Shown in pieces: positions 7,636 through 15,855 of a DNA stretch of 64,000 nt. The position numbers and the translations under genes are program-made. Source of the stretch: Micromonospora sp. WMMD980 (GTDB lineage Bacteria > Actinomycetota > Actinomycetes > Mycobacteriales > Micromonosporaceae); NCBI RefSeq assembly GCF_029626035.1, contig NZ_JARUBE010000003.1, positions 992,001 to 1,056,000 on the forward strand, given 5' to 3'. How positions within the stretch are numbered: the first letter of the stretch is position 1; each line of letters starts with the position of its first letter. The notes beneath the pieces were generated by a model, which searched no databases, had not been told where the DNA came from, and saw only the letters and a program-made list of their open reading frames with translations.

Positions 7636-9050
7636 CGCGACGTCACCCGCTCCCGGACGAAGGCGGTCAGCAGCCGGGGCAGCCCTCGGGACAGCGTCGC
7701 GTCCAGGGCGGTGAGGAAGTGCTCCACGTCTTCCGGGCCGGCCACCAGGCTCGGCGCGACCATCAGCGGATTGTCGGCGTTGGGGCTGTAGTAGGTCATG
7801 ATCCCGTGCTCGCGGAACAGGTGCGCGATCACCGACAGGGTGATGAGCTTGGTGCGGAACTGCGGGTCGTGGGTGAAGCCGGGCATCAGCCGGCCGGCCA
7901 GGTCGAGCAGGCCGGGACCACCGCCGAGGAAGACGCCCCACAGCGCGCCGGCGCCGTCGACCCGGCCGACCACCTCGGGGTACGCCTTGGCGATCCGGTC
8001 GAGGCCGGGTTGCAGCACGGCCCCCAGCATCCGGGCCCGGGCGGGGTAGTCGTCGTCGACCACCACCGCGACGGCCTCCAGGGCGGTGGCGGTCTCCTCG
8101 CCGAAGCCGTAGTAGGTGGTGCTGTGCAGGATGACGTCGGTCAGCCGGTCGTACGCCCGGCGGAACACCGGCTCGCGGGCCGTGTAGCCGGCGATCGAGG
8201 CCTTGCCGCCGCCGAGCGACTTGGAGTAGGTGAGGATGTCCGGCAGCAGCCCCTCGCAGCGCATGAAGTTGAACAGGCTGCCGGTCTTGCCCCACCCGGT
8301 GTAGACCTCGTCGAAGATCATGATGATGTCCCGCTCACGGCAGAGCCGTTGCAGGGCCAGCAGGTCGTCGTCGTCCCACCGGCGCATCGTGGAGGCGCTG
8401 AACGGTTCGACCAGGATGGCGTACACGTCGCAGCCGCCGTCCGGGGCGCGTGCCGCGTCGACGGCCGCGCGGACGGCGGCCAGGTCGCCGTACGGGTAGA
8501 CGACGATGCCGGGCAGGCCGGGGAAGCGGAACGCGTTCTCCGACGAGCCGGTGAGACTGCCCGCGCCGAGGGTCTTGCCGTGGAAGCTGATGTCGGCGCG
8601 CAGCACCGTGTTGCGCCGTCCGCCGTGGTACTTGTAGGCCATCTTCACCGCGCCCTCGTTCGCCTCCGCGCCCGAGTTCGGGAAGTACGACACGGAGAGG
8701 TCGCCGGGGAGCAGGGCGGCCAGGTTGTGGCTCAGCGCCGCCGTGTACGGCGAGAAGAACGCCTTGTGCACCTCCATCCGCCGGGCCTCGGCGAAGCGCC
8801 GCCGGGCAGCCAGGATGCGCGGATGGTTGTGCCCGTGGTTCAGCACGCCGACGCCGCCGGAGAAGTCCAGCACCCGGCGGCCGTCCCGGAGATGGATCCA
8901 CACCCCCTCGGCGTGGTCCACCAGTTCCCGGCCGAAGCCGAACGTCGTCATCAGGGAGACCTGGCTGCGACTGACATGGTCGCGGTACAGCTGGTGCACC
9001 TGCTTCGTGCCGAGCTGTTCCGCCTCGTCGATACCGATCAGGTGGGGCAT
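7629..9050 (-). CDS. Class III PLP-dependent aminotransferase
   Basis: A 473-residue fold-type I aminotransferase related to diaminobutyrate/ornithine-type and glutamate-semialdehyde-type enzymes. Visible motifs: SGGVGVLNHGHNHP near the N-terminus, PNSGAEANE for phosphate binding, FDEVYTGWGKTG with the cofactor-ring Asp, and TYSKSLGGGK, where the Lys after Ser (about residue 275) binds PLP. The ATG at 9050 has an AAAGG about 8 bases upstream. It is the first gene of the glycan-like operon. A class III transaminase here, rather than a DegT-type sugar transaminase, suggests an amino-acid or polyamine building block, which is unusual for a simple polysaccharide locus. Confidence 0.88.
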   Translation of the reverse strand: MPHLIGIDEAEQLGTKQVHQLYRDHVSRSQVSLMTTFGFGRELVDHAEGVWIHLRDGRRVLDFSGGVGVLNHGHNHPRILAARRRFAEARRMEVHKAFFSPYTAALSHNLAALLPGDLSVSYFPNSGAEANEGAVKMAYKYHGGRRNTVLRADISFHGKTLGAGSLTGSSENAFRFPGLPGIVVYPYGDLAAVRAAVDAARAPDGGCDVYAILVEPFSASTMRRWDDDDLLALQRLCRERDIIMIFDEVYTGWGKTGSLFNFMRCEGLLPDILTYSKSLGGGKASIAGYTAREPVFRRAYDRLTDVILHSTTYYGFGEETATALEAVAVVVDDDYPARARMLGAVLQPGLDRIAKAYPEVVGRVDGAGALWGVFLGGGPGLLDLAGRLMPGFTHDPQFRTKLITLSVIAHLFREHGIMTYYSPNADNPLMVAPSLVAGPEDVEHFLTALDATLSRGLPRLLTAFVRERVTSRW

Positions 9051-9139
9051 GCGGTGGCCTTTCCTCGGACGACCGGTGGGGAGTGTCAGCGTCGACGGGA
9101 CCGGTCCCCCCGAGTCCCCGGGTGATGGCGTGGCGACGC

Positions 9140-9174
9140 TGTGCGATCTCAAGCTAGCGACGTGTGTCGATCTC
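9140..9174. promoter_or_regulatory. Direct repeat in the aminotransferase operon promoter region
   Basis: Two near-identical blocks, TGTGCGATCTC at 9140-9150 and TGTGTCGATCTC at 9163-9174, lie about two helical turns apart in the leader of the minus-strand operon. The spacing is right for a dimeric activator. The neighbouring NarL-type response regulator is an obvious candidate, but nothing in the sequence proves it. Confidence 0.35.
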
Positions 9175-9207
9175 GTCATGCCGGATGTTCGGGGGACAGA
9201 CCGACCC

Positions 9208-9239
9208 GTCCGCTGTCCCCCGGGCGGGGGACAGCGGAC
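9208..9239 (-). terminator. Strong hairpin after the two-component operon
   Basis: A perfect 14-bp stem (GTCCGCTGTCCCCC paired with its complement) closes a 4-base loop. It starts about 47 bases past the response-regulator stop in the direction of transcription. There is no T-tract, as is common in actinobacteria. It probably ends the regulator/kinase transcript before the aminotransferase promoter. Confidence 0.7.
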
Positions 9240-9285
9240 GTCCACGAGGACGGCGGGGGGACGTTCGTGGGGTGCCGGTGCCGTC

Positions 9286-9924
9286 TCAACCGGCCTGGAG
9301 GCGGTCCTCCCGGACCCGGTCGGCAAGGTCGAGCTTCGTGCGGCTGGGCCGACCGAGATCGTGGTACTTGGCCTTGACCCGGTCCAGGTAGGTGCGGGCG
9401 GTCTCCGGCTTGATGCCCAGGTGCCGGGCGGTGGCCGTGAGGGTCATGCCGGAGGCGTACGCGAGCAGCACCCCGCGCTCGCGGGGCGACAGCCGGGGAC
9501 GGGTCGGCCGGGCGTCGCCCAGGCAGGCGAACGCCAGTTCCGACGAGAACGCGGGCCGCCCCGCCGCCACGTCCCGGACCGCGGTGGCCAGGGCCCCCAG
9601 GTCGTGGTCCTTCGTCACGTACCCGCTGCACCCGGCGGCGAACGTCGCCACCACCTGGTCGGGGCGGGCCCAGACGCTGAGCACCAGCACCCGGCGGCCG
9701 GACGTCACCAGCCGCCGCACGTTCTCCGCCGCGTCGCTGCCGTCGCGCAGCACCAGATCCAGCAGGACCACGTCGATCGGCTCGGTCAATGTCCGCAGCA
9801 GGCCCTCCACCGTGGCCGCCGTGCGAACCAGCCGCAGGTCGCCGACGCCCGCCAGCCAGGCGCCCAGACCCTCCAGCAGCATCCGGTCGTCGTCGACGGC
9901 CGCCACCCGGATCAGCCCGCCCAT
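9286..9924 (-). CDS. NarL/LuxR-type response regulator
   Basis: A 212-residue two-domain response regulator. The receiver domain has the acidic cluster DDD at residues 11-13, the phospho-acceptor Asp56 in LLDLVLRDG and the conserved Lys in GYVTKDHD (about residue 104). The C-terminal LuxR/NarL helix-turn-helix follows from RLSPRERGVL to the KPETARTYLDRVKAKY recognition region. It overlaps the upstream kinase gene by 13 bases. The two form a cognate pair. The target may be the downstream glycan-type operon or elsewhere. Confidence 0.92.
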   Translation of the reverse strand: MGGLIRVAAVDDDRMLLEGLGAWLAGVGDLRLVRTAATVEGLLRTLTEPIDVVLLDLVLRDGSDAAENVRRLVTSGRRVLVLSVWARPDQVVATFAAGCSGYVTKDHDLGALATAVRDVAAGRPAFSSELAFACLGDARPTRPRLSPRERGVLLAYASGMTLTATARHLGIKPETARTYLDRVKAKYHDLGRPSRTKLDLADRVREDRLQAG

Positions 9925-11060
9925 GTCAGCTCCACGCACGTCCCGGCCCCCGGCTCGCTGGAGACCCGGGCCCGACCGCCCACCTCGGCCACCCGGTCGA
10001 CGATCGAGTGCCGGAAGCCGAAACCCGGGGGAGCCTCCTCGGGACAAAAGCCGCGCCCACGGTCGACCACCGTCACCCGCAGCAGTCGGCGGTCCACGGT
10101 CACGGTCAGCCAGGCGTGCTCCACGCCGGCGTGCTTGACCACGTTGTTCAGCGCCTCCTGCGCCGCCGCGCGCAACGCGGCCACGACCTGGGGCGGGATG
10201 TCCGCGGGCACGGTCGCCCCCTGGTACCGGACCCGCAGGCCGAGCAGGGACGCCTCGCTCACCACGTCCCGCAGCGCTTCGCCGAGCGTGCCGAACTTTA
10301 CGTCGGAGCCGTCGCCGAGCAGCCCGCGGACCACCTCCGCGTCGCGGGCGCAGCGCCGGCGTACCTCGGGTCGGCCCGGGTCGGCCACGCCGCGGGCAAT
10401 CAGCGTCAGCGTGGTCAGCACCGTGTCGTGCAGCGTCCGGTGGTGGGCGAGCCGGGTGACGAAGCGGGCGTGGTCGGCGGCGGCGTCCGCCTCGGCCGCC
10501 AACCGTTGCGCGTTGGTCCGGTCCAGGTTGCGTCCGGTACGCCGCAGGTAGCGCACGGCGAAGCCGGCGACCAGCGCGAAGCAGGCCACGCCGTTGACCG
10601 CGTGGACGAGCGCCGGTACCGAGGGGCCCGTGCCCGGGCCGACGGCGACGATCACCAGCGACTGGATGAGCACCAGCACCAGCAGGTCGCCCGCGACGGC
10701 CCAGGGCCGGACCAGCGCCGCCCCCACCAGCGAACCGCTCGCCTGCACCAGCAGGTTGCCCCAGTTCGGGGCCCCGACGTCGGTCGTCAGGTTCGCGGTG
10801 ACCACCACCAGCACCGTGCCGGCCAGCAGGACGTCGAGGTGCACCAGTGCCGTCGGGAACCAGCCCCGCCGCCGGGCCACCCCGAACAGCACCACGTTCC
10901 AGACCGTCGCCGCGACCAGCAGGCCGAGGTTGGCCGAGGCGCTGCGGTACGCGCCGTAGGCGCAGGTGACGACCGCCGGGGCCAGACAGGTGATCCGATG
11001 TAGCGCCAGTAGGACCAGCATGAACCGGTTCGCCCGGCCCTCCCCCGTGACACCGGTCAT
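9912..11060 (-). CDS. NarL-type sensor histidine kinase
   Basis: A sensor kinase of about 382 residues. The first 170 residues contain about five to six membrane helices with short loops and no obvious extracellular sensor domain. The dimerisation/phospho-acceptor region contains the HDTVL motif of the HisKA_3/DesK class, with the phosphorylated His after LHHRT. The HATPase domain has an EALNNVVKHA N-box and DRGRGF and GFGFRHSIVDRV G-boxes. The start is uncertain: an in-frame ATG also lies at 11096, and the two candidate starts share the same MTGV beginning. Neither has a clear ribosome site. Confidence 0.88.
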   Translation of the reverse strand: MTGVTGEGRANRFMLVLLALHRITCLAPAVVTCAYGAYRSASANLGLLVAATVWNVVLFGVARRRGWFPTALVHLDVLLAGTVLVVVTANLTTDVGAPNWGNLLVQASGSLVGAALVRPWAVAGDLLVLVLIQSLVIVAVGPGTGPSVPALVHAVNGVACFALVAGFAVRYLRRTGRNLDRTNAQRLAAEADAAADHARFVTRLAHHRTLHDTVLTTLTLIARGVADPGRPEVRRRCARDAEVVRGLLGDGSDVKFGTLGEALRDVVSEASLLGLRVRYQGATVPADIPPQVVAALRAAAQEALNNVVKHAGVEHAWLTVTVDRRLLRVTVVDRGRGFCPEEAPPGFGFRHSIVDRVAEVGGRARVSSEPGAGTCVELTWAG

Positions 11061-11139
11061 GGTCGCAGAGTGACCGCGCAACGACACGCCGGTCATTCTG
11101 GCAGTCGATCTCAGCGATGGTCATCACTGCGGCGGATGG

Positions 11140-11619
11140 TCAAGTCCGTTCGGCGGCCCGGATCGACCGGCCGGTGCGGGGAGCGACCGCTTCCGCCACT
11201 TGACGTCCGTCGCCGCGAGCCGATCCGGCGTCTTCCCGCCGCGCCCGGTCAAGACCGGACAGCACCCGTCCCCGCAACAACTCGTACTGCTGCCGGCATC
11301 GTCCGGGCGGTCCCGGCGGACGGTGCTGCACCCGGGCGCCGACGACGGTCTTCCACGGGTGGAACTGGTCGGCGGTGAGGTCGACGACGTCGCCGTCGGG
11401 CAGCCGGTTCCAGTAGTGGTGACCGACCTTGACGCTCCCGACGAAGACCTCGCCGAGCACGAGTTCGCCGCCGAGAAGGTCCTGGATGACCAGGGCGCTG
11501 GCCCCGCACTGGCCACGGGCCGGGTTACCCGGGTGCCAGTCCCGCACGTCGTGCGGATCGCAGGTGTCCGCACCCCAGCTCGTGCGTAGGACCGGCCGGA
11601 GCCGCTCCAGGTCGGTCAT
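11140..11619 (-). CDS. YunG-like conserved protein of unknown function
   Basis: A 159-residue protein. The first 105 residues match the YunG family pattern: TSWGADTC, GQCGASALVIQDLLGGEL, GHHYWNRLPDGDVVDLTADQF. The family has conserved Cys and His residues suggestive of a papain-like fold, but no activity is established. The ATG at 11619 has a GGAGAG ribosome site 8 bases upstream. The last 50 residues, Arg- and Gly-rich, do not resemble the family and may be an unconserved tail. It is divergent from the CoA-transferase gene. Confidence 0.72.
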   Translation of the reverse strand: MTDLERLRPVLRTSWGADTCDPHDVRDWHPGNPARGQCGASALVIQDLLGGELVLGEVFVGSVKVGHHYWNRLPDGDVVDLTADQFHPWKTVVGARVQHRPPGPPGRCRQQYELLRGRVLSGLDRARREDAGSARGDGRQVAEAVAPRTGRSIRAAERT

Positions 11620-11761
11620 CGGGCACTCTCCTCACCTGCCATGTTCTCCGGGCCCCACCCGTGCAGGGTGGGCCCTGCACCGGGTCGAGGGTCAAGGACC
11701 CGGGGCGGACCACGGGGGAGATGGTCTGGCACGGTTCGGCGAGCGCCGGGAGGATGTCCGC

Positions 11762-13138
11762 ATGACGACTCTGGTGGACGGCGTCCTGGCCGACCTGGGG
11801 CTGGCGGGACTCACCGGACCCCAGCTCGCCGGAGATCCGCAGCCGGCGGCGCTGGCGTCACCCCTTGCCGTCGCCGAGTGCGCGATCGCGTCCGTGGCCG
11901 CCTGTCTCACGGCCGCCGCCGATCTGGCGTCCGCCCGCACCGGTCGGCGGCCCGAGGTCGCCCTCGACACGGGCCACGTGGCGGCGGCGGTGCGGAGCGA
12001 GGTCTGGCTCCGCGACGCGGACGGGCGGGGGATCGACGGCTTCGCGCCCCTGTCCCGATTGTGGCGGGCGGCGGACGGTTGGGTGCGCACCCACGCCAAC
12101 TACCCGTGGCATCGGACGGCGCTGCTGGCGTCCCTCGGTGTCGACGATGGCCGGGACGCCGAGGTGCAGACGACGGTGGCGGACGTGATCGCCGCCCGCC
12201 CGGCGGGGGAGATCGAGCGTGCGGTGTACGCCGCGGGCGGGTTGGCCGTGGCCGCTCGTACCCGGTCCCGCTGGGAGGCGGACGGCCCGGCCCCGCTGGC
12301 GTTGCCGCTGGTCGACATGGCGCCGCTGAGTTGTGCGCCGCTGCCGGTGCCGCCTGTCGCACCGGGCGGGCTGCCGGCGTCCGGGGTGCGGGTGCTCGAC
12401 CTGACCCGGGTCATCGCCGGTCCGGTCGGCACCAGGATGTTGGGTGCGCTCGGCGCCGACGTGCTGCGGGTCGACGATCCACGCCGTCCGGAGCTGGCGC
12501 TGCACGCCGTCGACGGGGTGATCGGCAAGGCCAGCACGACCCTGGACGCCCGCACGGCGGACGGCCGTCGCGCGCTGCACCGCCTGCTCGACCGGGCCGA
12601 CGTGCTCGTGACCGGCCAACGGCCCGGGGCGCTGCGTCGGCTCGGGCTGGACCCGGACCAGGTCGCCGACCGGCATCCCGGTACCGTCGTCGTCACGCTG
12701 TCGGCCTGGGGCACGGCCGGCGTCTGGGGCGCCCGGCGCGGGTTCGACAGCCTGGTGCAGATCGCCACCGGCATCGGCTGGGCCACCAGCACGGACGGCG
12801 TTCGGCCCGGCGCGCTGCCCTGCCAACTGCTCGACCACGCCACCGGCTATCTCGTCGCCGCCGGTGCGCTGGCCGCGCTGGGGCGGCGCGTGCGCACCGG
12901 CGACGCCACCCACGTCTCGGTGTCCCTGGCCCGGACCGCGCGGTGGCTGCTCGACCAGGGCACCGCCCCGGTCGGGCGGGGCCCGGGCGACGACTCGCCG
13001 GCCCGGGCCGACGCCTGGCGGGTCGCGCTGGGCAACGGGTGGAGCGCGATCAGCCCACCGGGTCGTCTGGACGGCCGCGCGCTGGGCTGGCCGCATCTGC
13101 CGCCCGCCTACGGGCAGGCGCCGCCCGACTGGTGTTGA
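11762..13138 (+). CDS. CaiB/BaiF (family III) CoA-transferase-like protein
   Basis: A 458-residue protein. The second half (from about residue 200) shows the family III CoA-transferase hallmarks VLDLTRVIAGPVGTRMLGALGADVLRVD and, later, RRGFDSLVQIATGIG. The first half looks like a degenerate second copy of the same fold, as in fused racemase/CoA-transferase proteins. The ATG follows a clear GGAGG. No neighbouring gene suggests the acyl group. The C-terminus is short, so a shortened swapped domain is possible. Confidence 0.75.
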   Translation: MTTLVDGVLADLGLAGLTGPQLAGDPQPAALASPLAVAECAIASVAACLTAAADLASARTGRRPEVALDTGHVAAAVRSEVWLRDADGRGIDGFAPLSRLWRAADGWVRTHANYPWHRTALLASLGVDDGRDAEVQTTVADVIAARPAGEIERAVYAAGGLAVAARTRSRWEADGPAPLALPLVDMAPLSCAPLPVPPVAPGGLPASGVRVLDLTRVIAGPVGTRMLGALGADVLRVDDPRRPELALHAVDGVIGKASTTLDARTADGRRALHRLLDRADVLVTGQRPGALRRLGLDPDQVADRHPGTVVVTLSAWGTAGVWGARRGFDSLVQIATGIGWATSTDGVRPGALPCQLLDHATGYLVAAGALAALGRRVRTGDATHVSVSLARTARWLLDQGTAPVGRGPGDDSPARADAWRVALGNGWSAISPPGRLDGRALGWPHLPPAYGQAPPDWC

Positions 13139-13163
13139 CCGCCCGACGTGCCGCCAGCGCGGA

Positions 13164-13577
13164 TCAGGGACGGGGGAAGATCGGCACCGACTGGTCCTCC
13201 GGGTCCAGGTCGATGGCCTCGGTGTAGTCGTCCCAGCGGTCGAGTGAGGCGAGATCCATCGGCGACAGCTTCCACTGACGCACCGGCTCGACCTTGCGGA
13301 TAATGAACCGGGTGCGTTGTTCGTTGCGGGACACCGAGAACCAGAACTTGACCAGGCGGATGCCGGAACGGACCAGCATCCGTTCCAGGTCCGGGGCCTG
13401 GCGCAGGAACTCCAGGTACTCCTTGCGCGAACAGAAGCCCATCACCCGCTCCACGCCGGCCCGGTTGTACCAGGACCGATCGAACAGCACGATCTCCCCG
13501 GCCGCCGGCCGCCGGCCGCCGGCCGCCGGCAGACGGCCGATGCCGCGAGCCCGGTCGGACGAGAGGGGTGCGTCCAC
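13164..13577 (-). pseudogene. Polyphosphate kinase 2 (PPK2) remnant
   Basis: The central part of a PPK2 protein is clear: GEIVLFDRSWYNRAGVERVMGF, then FWFSVSRNEQRTRF and the KLSPMDLASLDRW(D)DY region. The Walker A half that should come before it is missing, and the protein stops right after YTEAI, losing the C-terminal helices. Just before GEIVLFDRSW a 7-bp repeat has inserted seven extra residues. At 137 residues it is about half the usual length and should be inactive. Confidence 0.85.
13501..13530. repeat. 7-bp microsatellite (GCCGCCG) in the PPK2 remnant
   Basis: About four tandem copies of GCCGCCG. Three extra units equal 21 bases, so the frame through the PPK2 piece survives the expansion. 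It sits exactly where the recognisable PPK2 sequence begins. Confidence 0.8.
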
Positions 13578-13607
13578 GGTTGGTCCTCTCTGATCGCTGG
13601 AGATATT

Positions 13608-13813
13608 TAGTTCAGTTGAATCGTTCAGTAATAAAATATGTCATCCGTGTTACCTGCGCTACCGGGACGCAACGATGACTTTGGATTTCATTTCTCCAGC
13701 GCGGATGGCGCTGCGCCATGCGGTCAGGAATCGCGCCGACGGCGAGCGAGTCGCACGTCAACCTGAAAGCTGAACGAGTTGACGTGGTGCGGAAGTGACC
13801 TGTGCCTGCCGCA
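13608..13813. other. AT-rich intergenic patch between two broken genes
   Basis: The stretch from about 13608 to 13720 is far more AT-rich than its surroundings, with runs such as ATATTTAG and AATAAAATATG and a direct repeat of GTTCAGT. It lies between the PPK2 and ChbG remnants. No credible ORF or RNA is visible. It may be foreign DNA left by a past insertion or an old promoter region. Confidence 0.5.
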
Positions 13814-14650
13814 GTGAGCAGAAGGCTGCTCATCGTAACGGTCCTCCTCGGCGGAGGCGTACGGGAGCAGGTGGCGCCCGTACGGTACCCCGGTGGCCGA
13901 GCGGCTCTAGATCGACGAGCTTTGTGTGGGTTCCGTCCGTGGCTGGCTGCCGCGCCGGCTCCTGCACCCTGACGGCAGGCTGCATTGCGCGCCTTTGATC
14001 GGTCCGCGCACGCCGTGTCGGTGATGGTGCCCGCTCCCGCCTTCGATGACGCGGTGACGCGGTTCGGCCGCATGTCCGTGGTGGATGTCGGCGTGCATCT
14101 CACCCTGACCAGTGAGTGGGTGACGCCGCGCTGGAGGCCCGTCCTGCCTCCGCACGAGGTGCCGTCCCTCGTCGACGACGAGGGCTACCTGCTGCCCGAC
14201 CCCCATGACCTCTTCGCCCGGGGCATCTCGGTGGACGAGGCGGTGGCGGAGGCGCGGGCGCAGGTCGCCGTCGCCCGTCAGGCCGGACTAGAGCCGTCCT
14301 ACCTGGACGAACACATGGGGGTGGGATGGTTACCGACTTTGCGCGACGCCCTGGAGGCGTTGTGTTGGGCGTCCGATCTCATCCCGGCAGAGAGGTACCC
14401 GTACCTGCCGGACGCCGGCGAGCCGTTCGCGACGCGGATCAGCGGTGCGCCGTCCGGTGTCCACGTTCTGGTCACCCACCCCGGTCACGACGAACCGGAG
14501 CTGCGACGGGTCCATCTGCGCGACGGCCGGCCCGGGGAGGTGGCCCGCCAGCGTGACGACGAGCGTCGGGAACTGGTCGCGGCGCCGCTGGCGCGGGAAC
14601 TGGCGCGTCCCGGCATCGAGGTGGTTCGCTTCAGCACCCTGCTGGCGTAG
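13814..14650 (+). pseudogene. ChbG/YdjC-type carbohydrate deacetylase, disrupted
   Basis: The family normally starts with a short strand followed by a metal-binding DDFG. Here GTG at 13814 begins VSRRLLIV, a good match to the first strand, but the frame then runs into unrelated sequence and stops near 13971. The rest resumes in another frame near 13985 as AFDRSAHAVSVMVPAPAF and continues with GVHLTLTSEW, YLDEHMGV and HPGHD to 14650. The DDFG metal ligand and about 40 residues are replaced by foreign sequence, so the enzyme is almost certainly dead. The ORF from a TTG at 13985 is the intact-looking piece. Confidence 0.75.
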
Positions 14651-14692
14651 CGGCGCCTGTGTGGTACGCCGGAGCGCACCTACCCGTGGGCG

Positions 14693-15724
14693 TCAGGCGC
14701 GACCTACCGTCGAGGCGCGGACCCGCAGGGCGCAGGGGACGCGGATGAGCTCGTGTCGTTGGGGTGCGCCCTGGACCGCGGCGAGTAGCAGGCGCCCGGC
14801 GACGCGACCCATCTCCAGCAACGGCAGCGCGACGGTGGACAGGGGCGGCCGTTGGTGGACGGCGAGCGAGCGGTCGTCGAAGCCGATGACCGCGACGTCC
14901 CCGGGGATGGTCAGCCCGCGCTCCTGCACGGCGGCCAGCGCTCCGGTGGCGAGGTCGTCGCTGGCGCAGAAGATCGCATCGGGTGGATCGATGTCGGCGA
15001 GCAGGGCGTCGGCGATCTGGAAGCCGTCCTCCGGGGCCCACGACGACGCGTGCTGGACGAGCGCGGGGTGCAGCGGCACGCCGGCGTCGTGCAGGGTGGT
15101 GCGGAAGCCGTCGAGACGCTCCCCGGTGGCTTCCCAAGACGCCGGTCCGTTGATGAAGGCGATCCGGCGACGGCCGATGTCGATCAGGTGCTGCGCGGCC
15201 ATGGCCGCGCCGTCGCGGTCGTGGGGCAGCACGCTGGGTACGGGCTCGGAAACGCCGTACTCGTAGAGGAAGACGTAGGGCGTGCCGGTCAGGGGCAGGG
15301 CGGGTCCGGATCGGGGGCGTACCCGGTTACCGGACATGATGATCAGCCCGTCGACCTGACGGTCGACGAGTCGGCGTAGGTGCCGGCGTTCCTTCTCGGC
15401 GTCGCCGTAGCTGTTGGCCAGCAGCACCGAGACGTCGTACTCGGAGGCGGCCTCCTCGACACCGCGCATCAGCGCGTTGGTGAAGATGCCCTCGAGATCG
15501 TCGGTGAGGATCGCGATGGTGTCGGTGTGTCGGGCGCGCAGGCCGCGGGCGACCGCGTTGGGCCGGTATCCCAGCCGGGCGATGGTGCCCAGGACCCGCT
15601 GCCGGACCTCCGCACCGACGTCCGGACGGTCATTGATGACCTTGGAAACGGTGGCGGTGGACACCCCGGCGACGGATGCCACGTCGCGCATCGTCACTCG
15701 GGTGGAGCCTGTCTCGATCACCAT
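14693..15724 (-). CDS. LacI-family transcriptional regulator
   Basis: A 343-residue LacI/GalR repressor. The N-terminal helix-turn-helix (residues 11-32, MRDVASVAGVSTATVSKVIN) and hinge helix NAVARGLR are typical, followed by a periplasmic-binding-protein-like effector domain. It is divergent from the sugar ABC operon. An operator-like half site lies 10 bases upstream of its own start and a fuller site in the operon promoter, so autoregulation and repression of the operon are likely. An inner ATG at codon 12 is a possible alternative start. The inducer is presumably the sugar taken up by the adjacent transporter. Confidence 0.92.
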   Translation of the reverse strand: MVIETGSTRVTMRDVASVAGVSTATVSKVINDRPDVGAEVRQRVLGTIARLGYRPNAVARGLRARHTDTIAILTDDLEGIFTNALMRGVEEAASEYDVSVLLANSYGDAEKERRHLRRLVDRQVDGLIIMSGNRVRPRSGPALPLTGTPYVFLYEYGVSEPVPSVLPHDRDGAAMAAQHLIDIGRRRIAFINGPASWEATGERLDGFRTTLHDAGVPLHPALVQHASSWAPEDGFQIADALLADIDPPDAIFCASDDLATGALAAVQERGLTIPGDVAVIGFDDRSLAVHQRPPLSTVALPLLEMGRVAGRLLLAAVQGAPQRHELIRVPCALRVRASTVGRA

Positions 15725-15733
15725 GCTCCTAAA

Positions 15734-15840
15734 CGATTACGCATCCATGTGTCGCGGTAGCGTAGCAGAAAAGCGCTGTTGAGGGTCTTGACACATAGCC
15801 GCATTCGCGTTGTAACGTGACGCCCACGAAATCGATTACG
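15734..15840 (+). promoter_or_regulatory. Promoter and LacI operators of the sugar operon
   Basis: A sigma70-type promoter reads TTGACA at 15788-15793, a 17-base spacer and TGTAAC at 15811-15816. Just downstream, CGAAATCGATTACG (15827-15840) is an imperfect palindrome with the central CG typical of LacI-family operators. The half CGATTACG recurs at 15734-15741 in front of the lacI gene. The layout predicts repression by blocking transcription start. Confidence 0.7.
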
Positions 15841-15855
15841 TAAGAGGAGTGCCTG

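Noticed and set aside
13892..13950. tRNA-Ser/Leu-like start (GGTGGCCGAGCGGCT) inside the broken ChbG gene
   Set aside because: No acceptor stem pairing and no proper T-arm (GGTTC followed by CGTCC) could be found, so it is not a tRNA gene.
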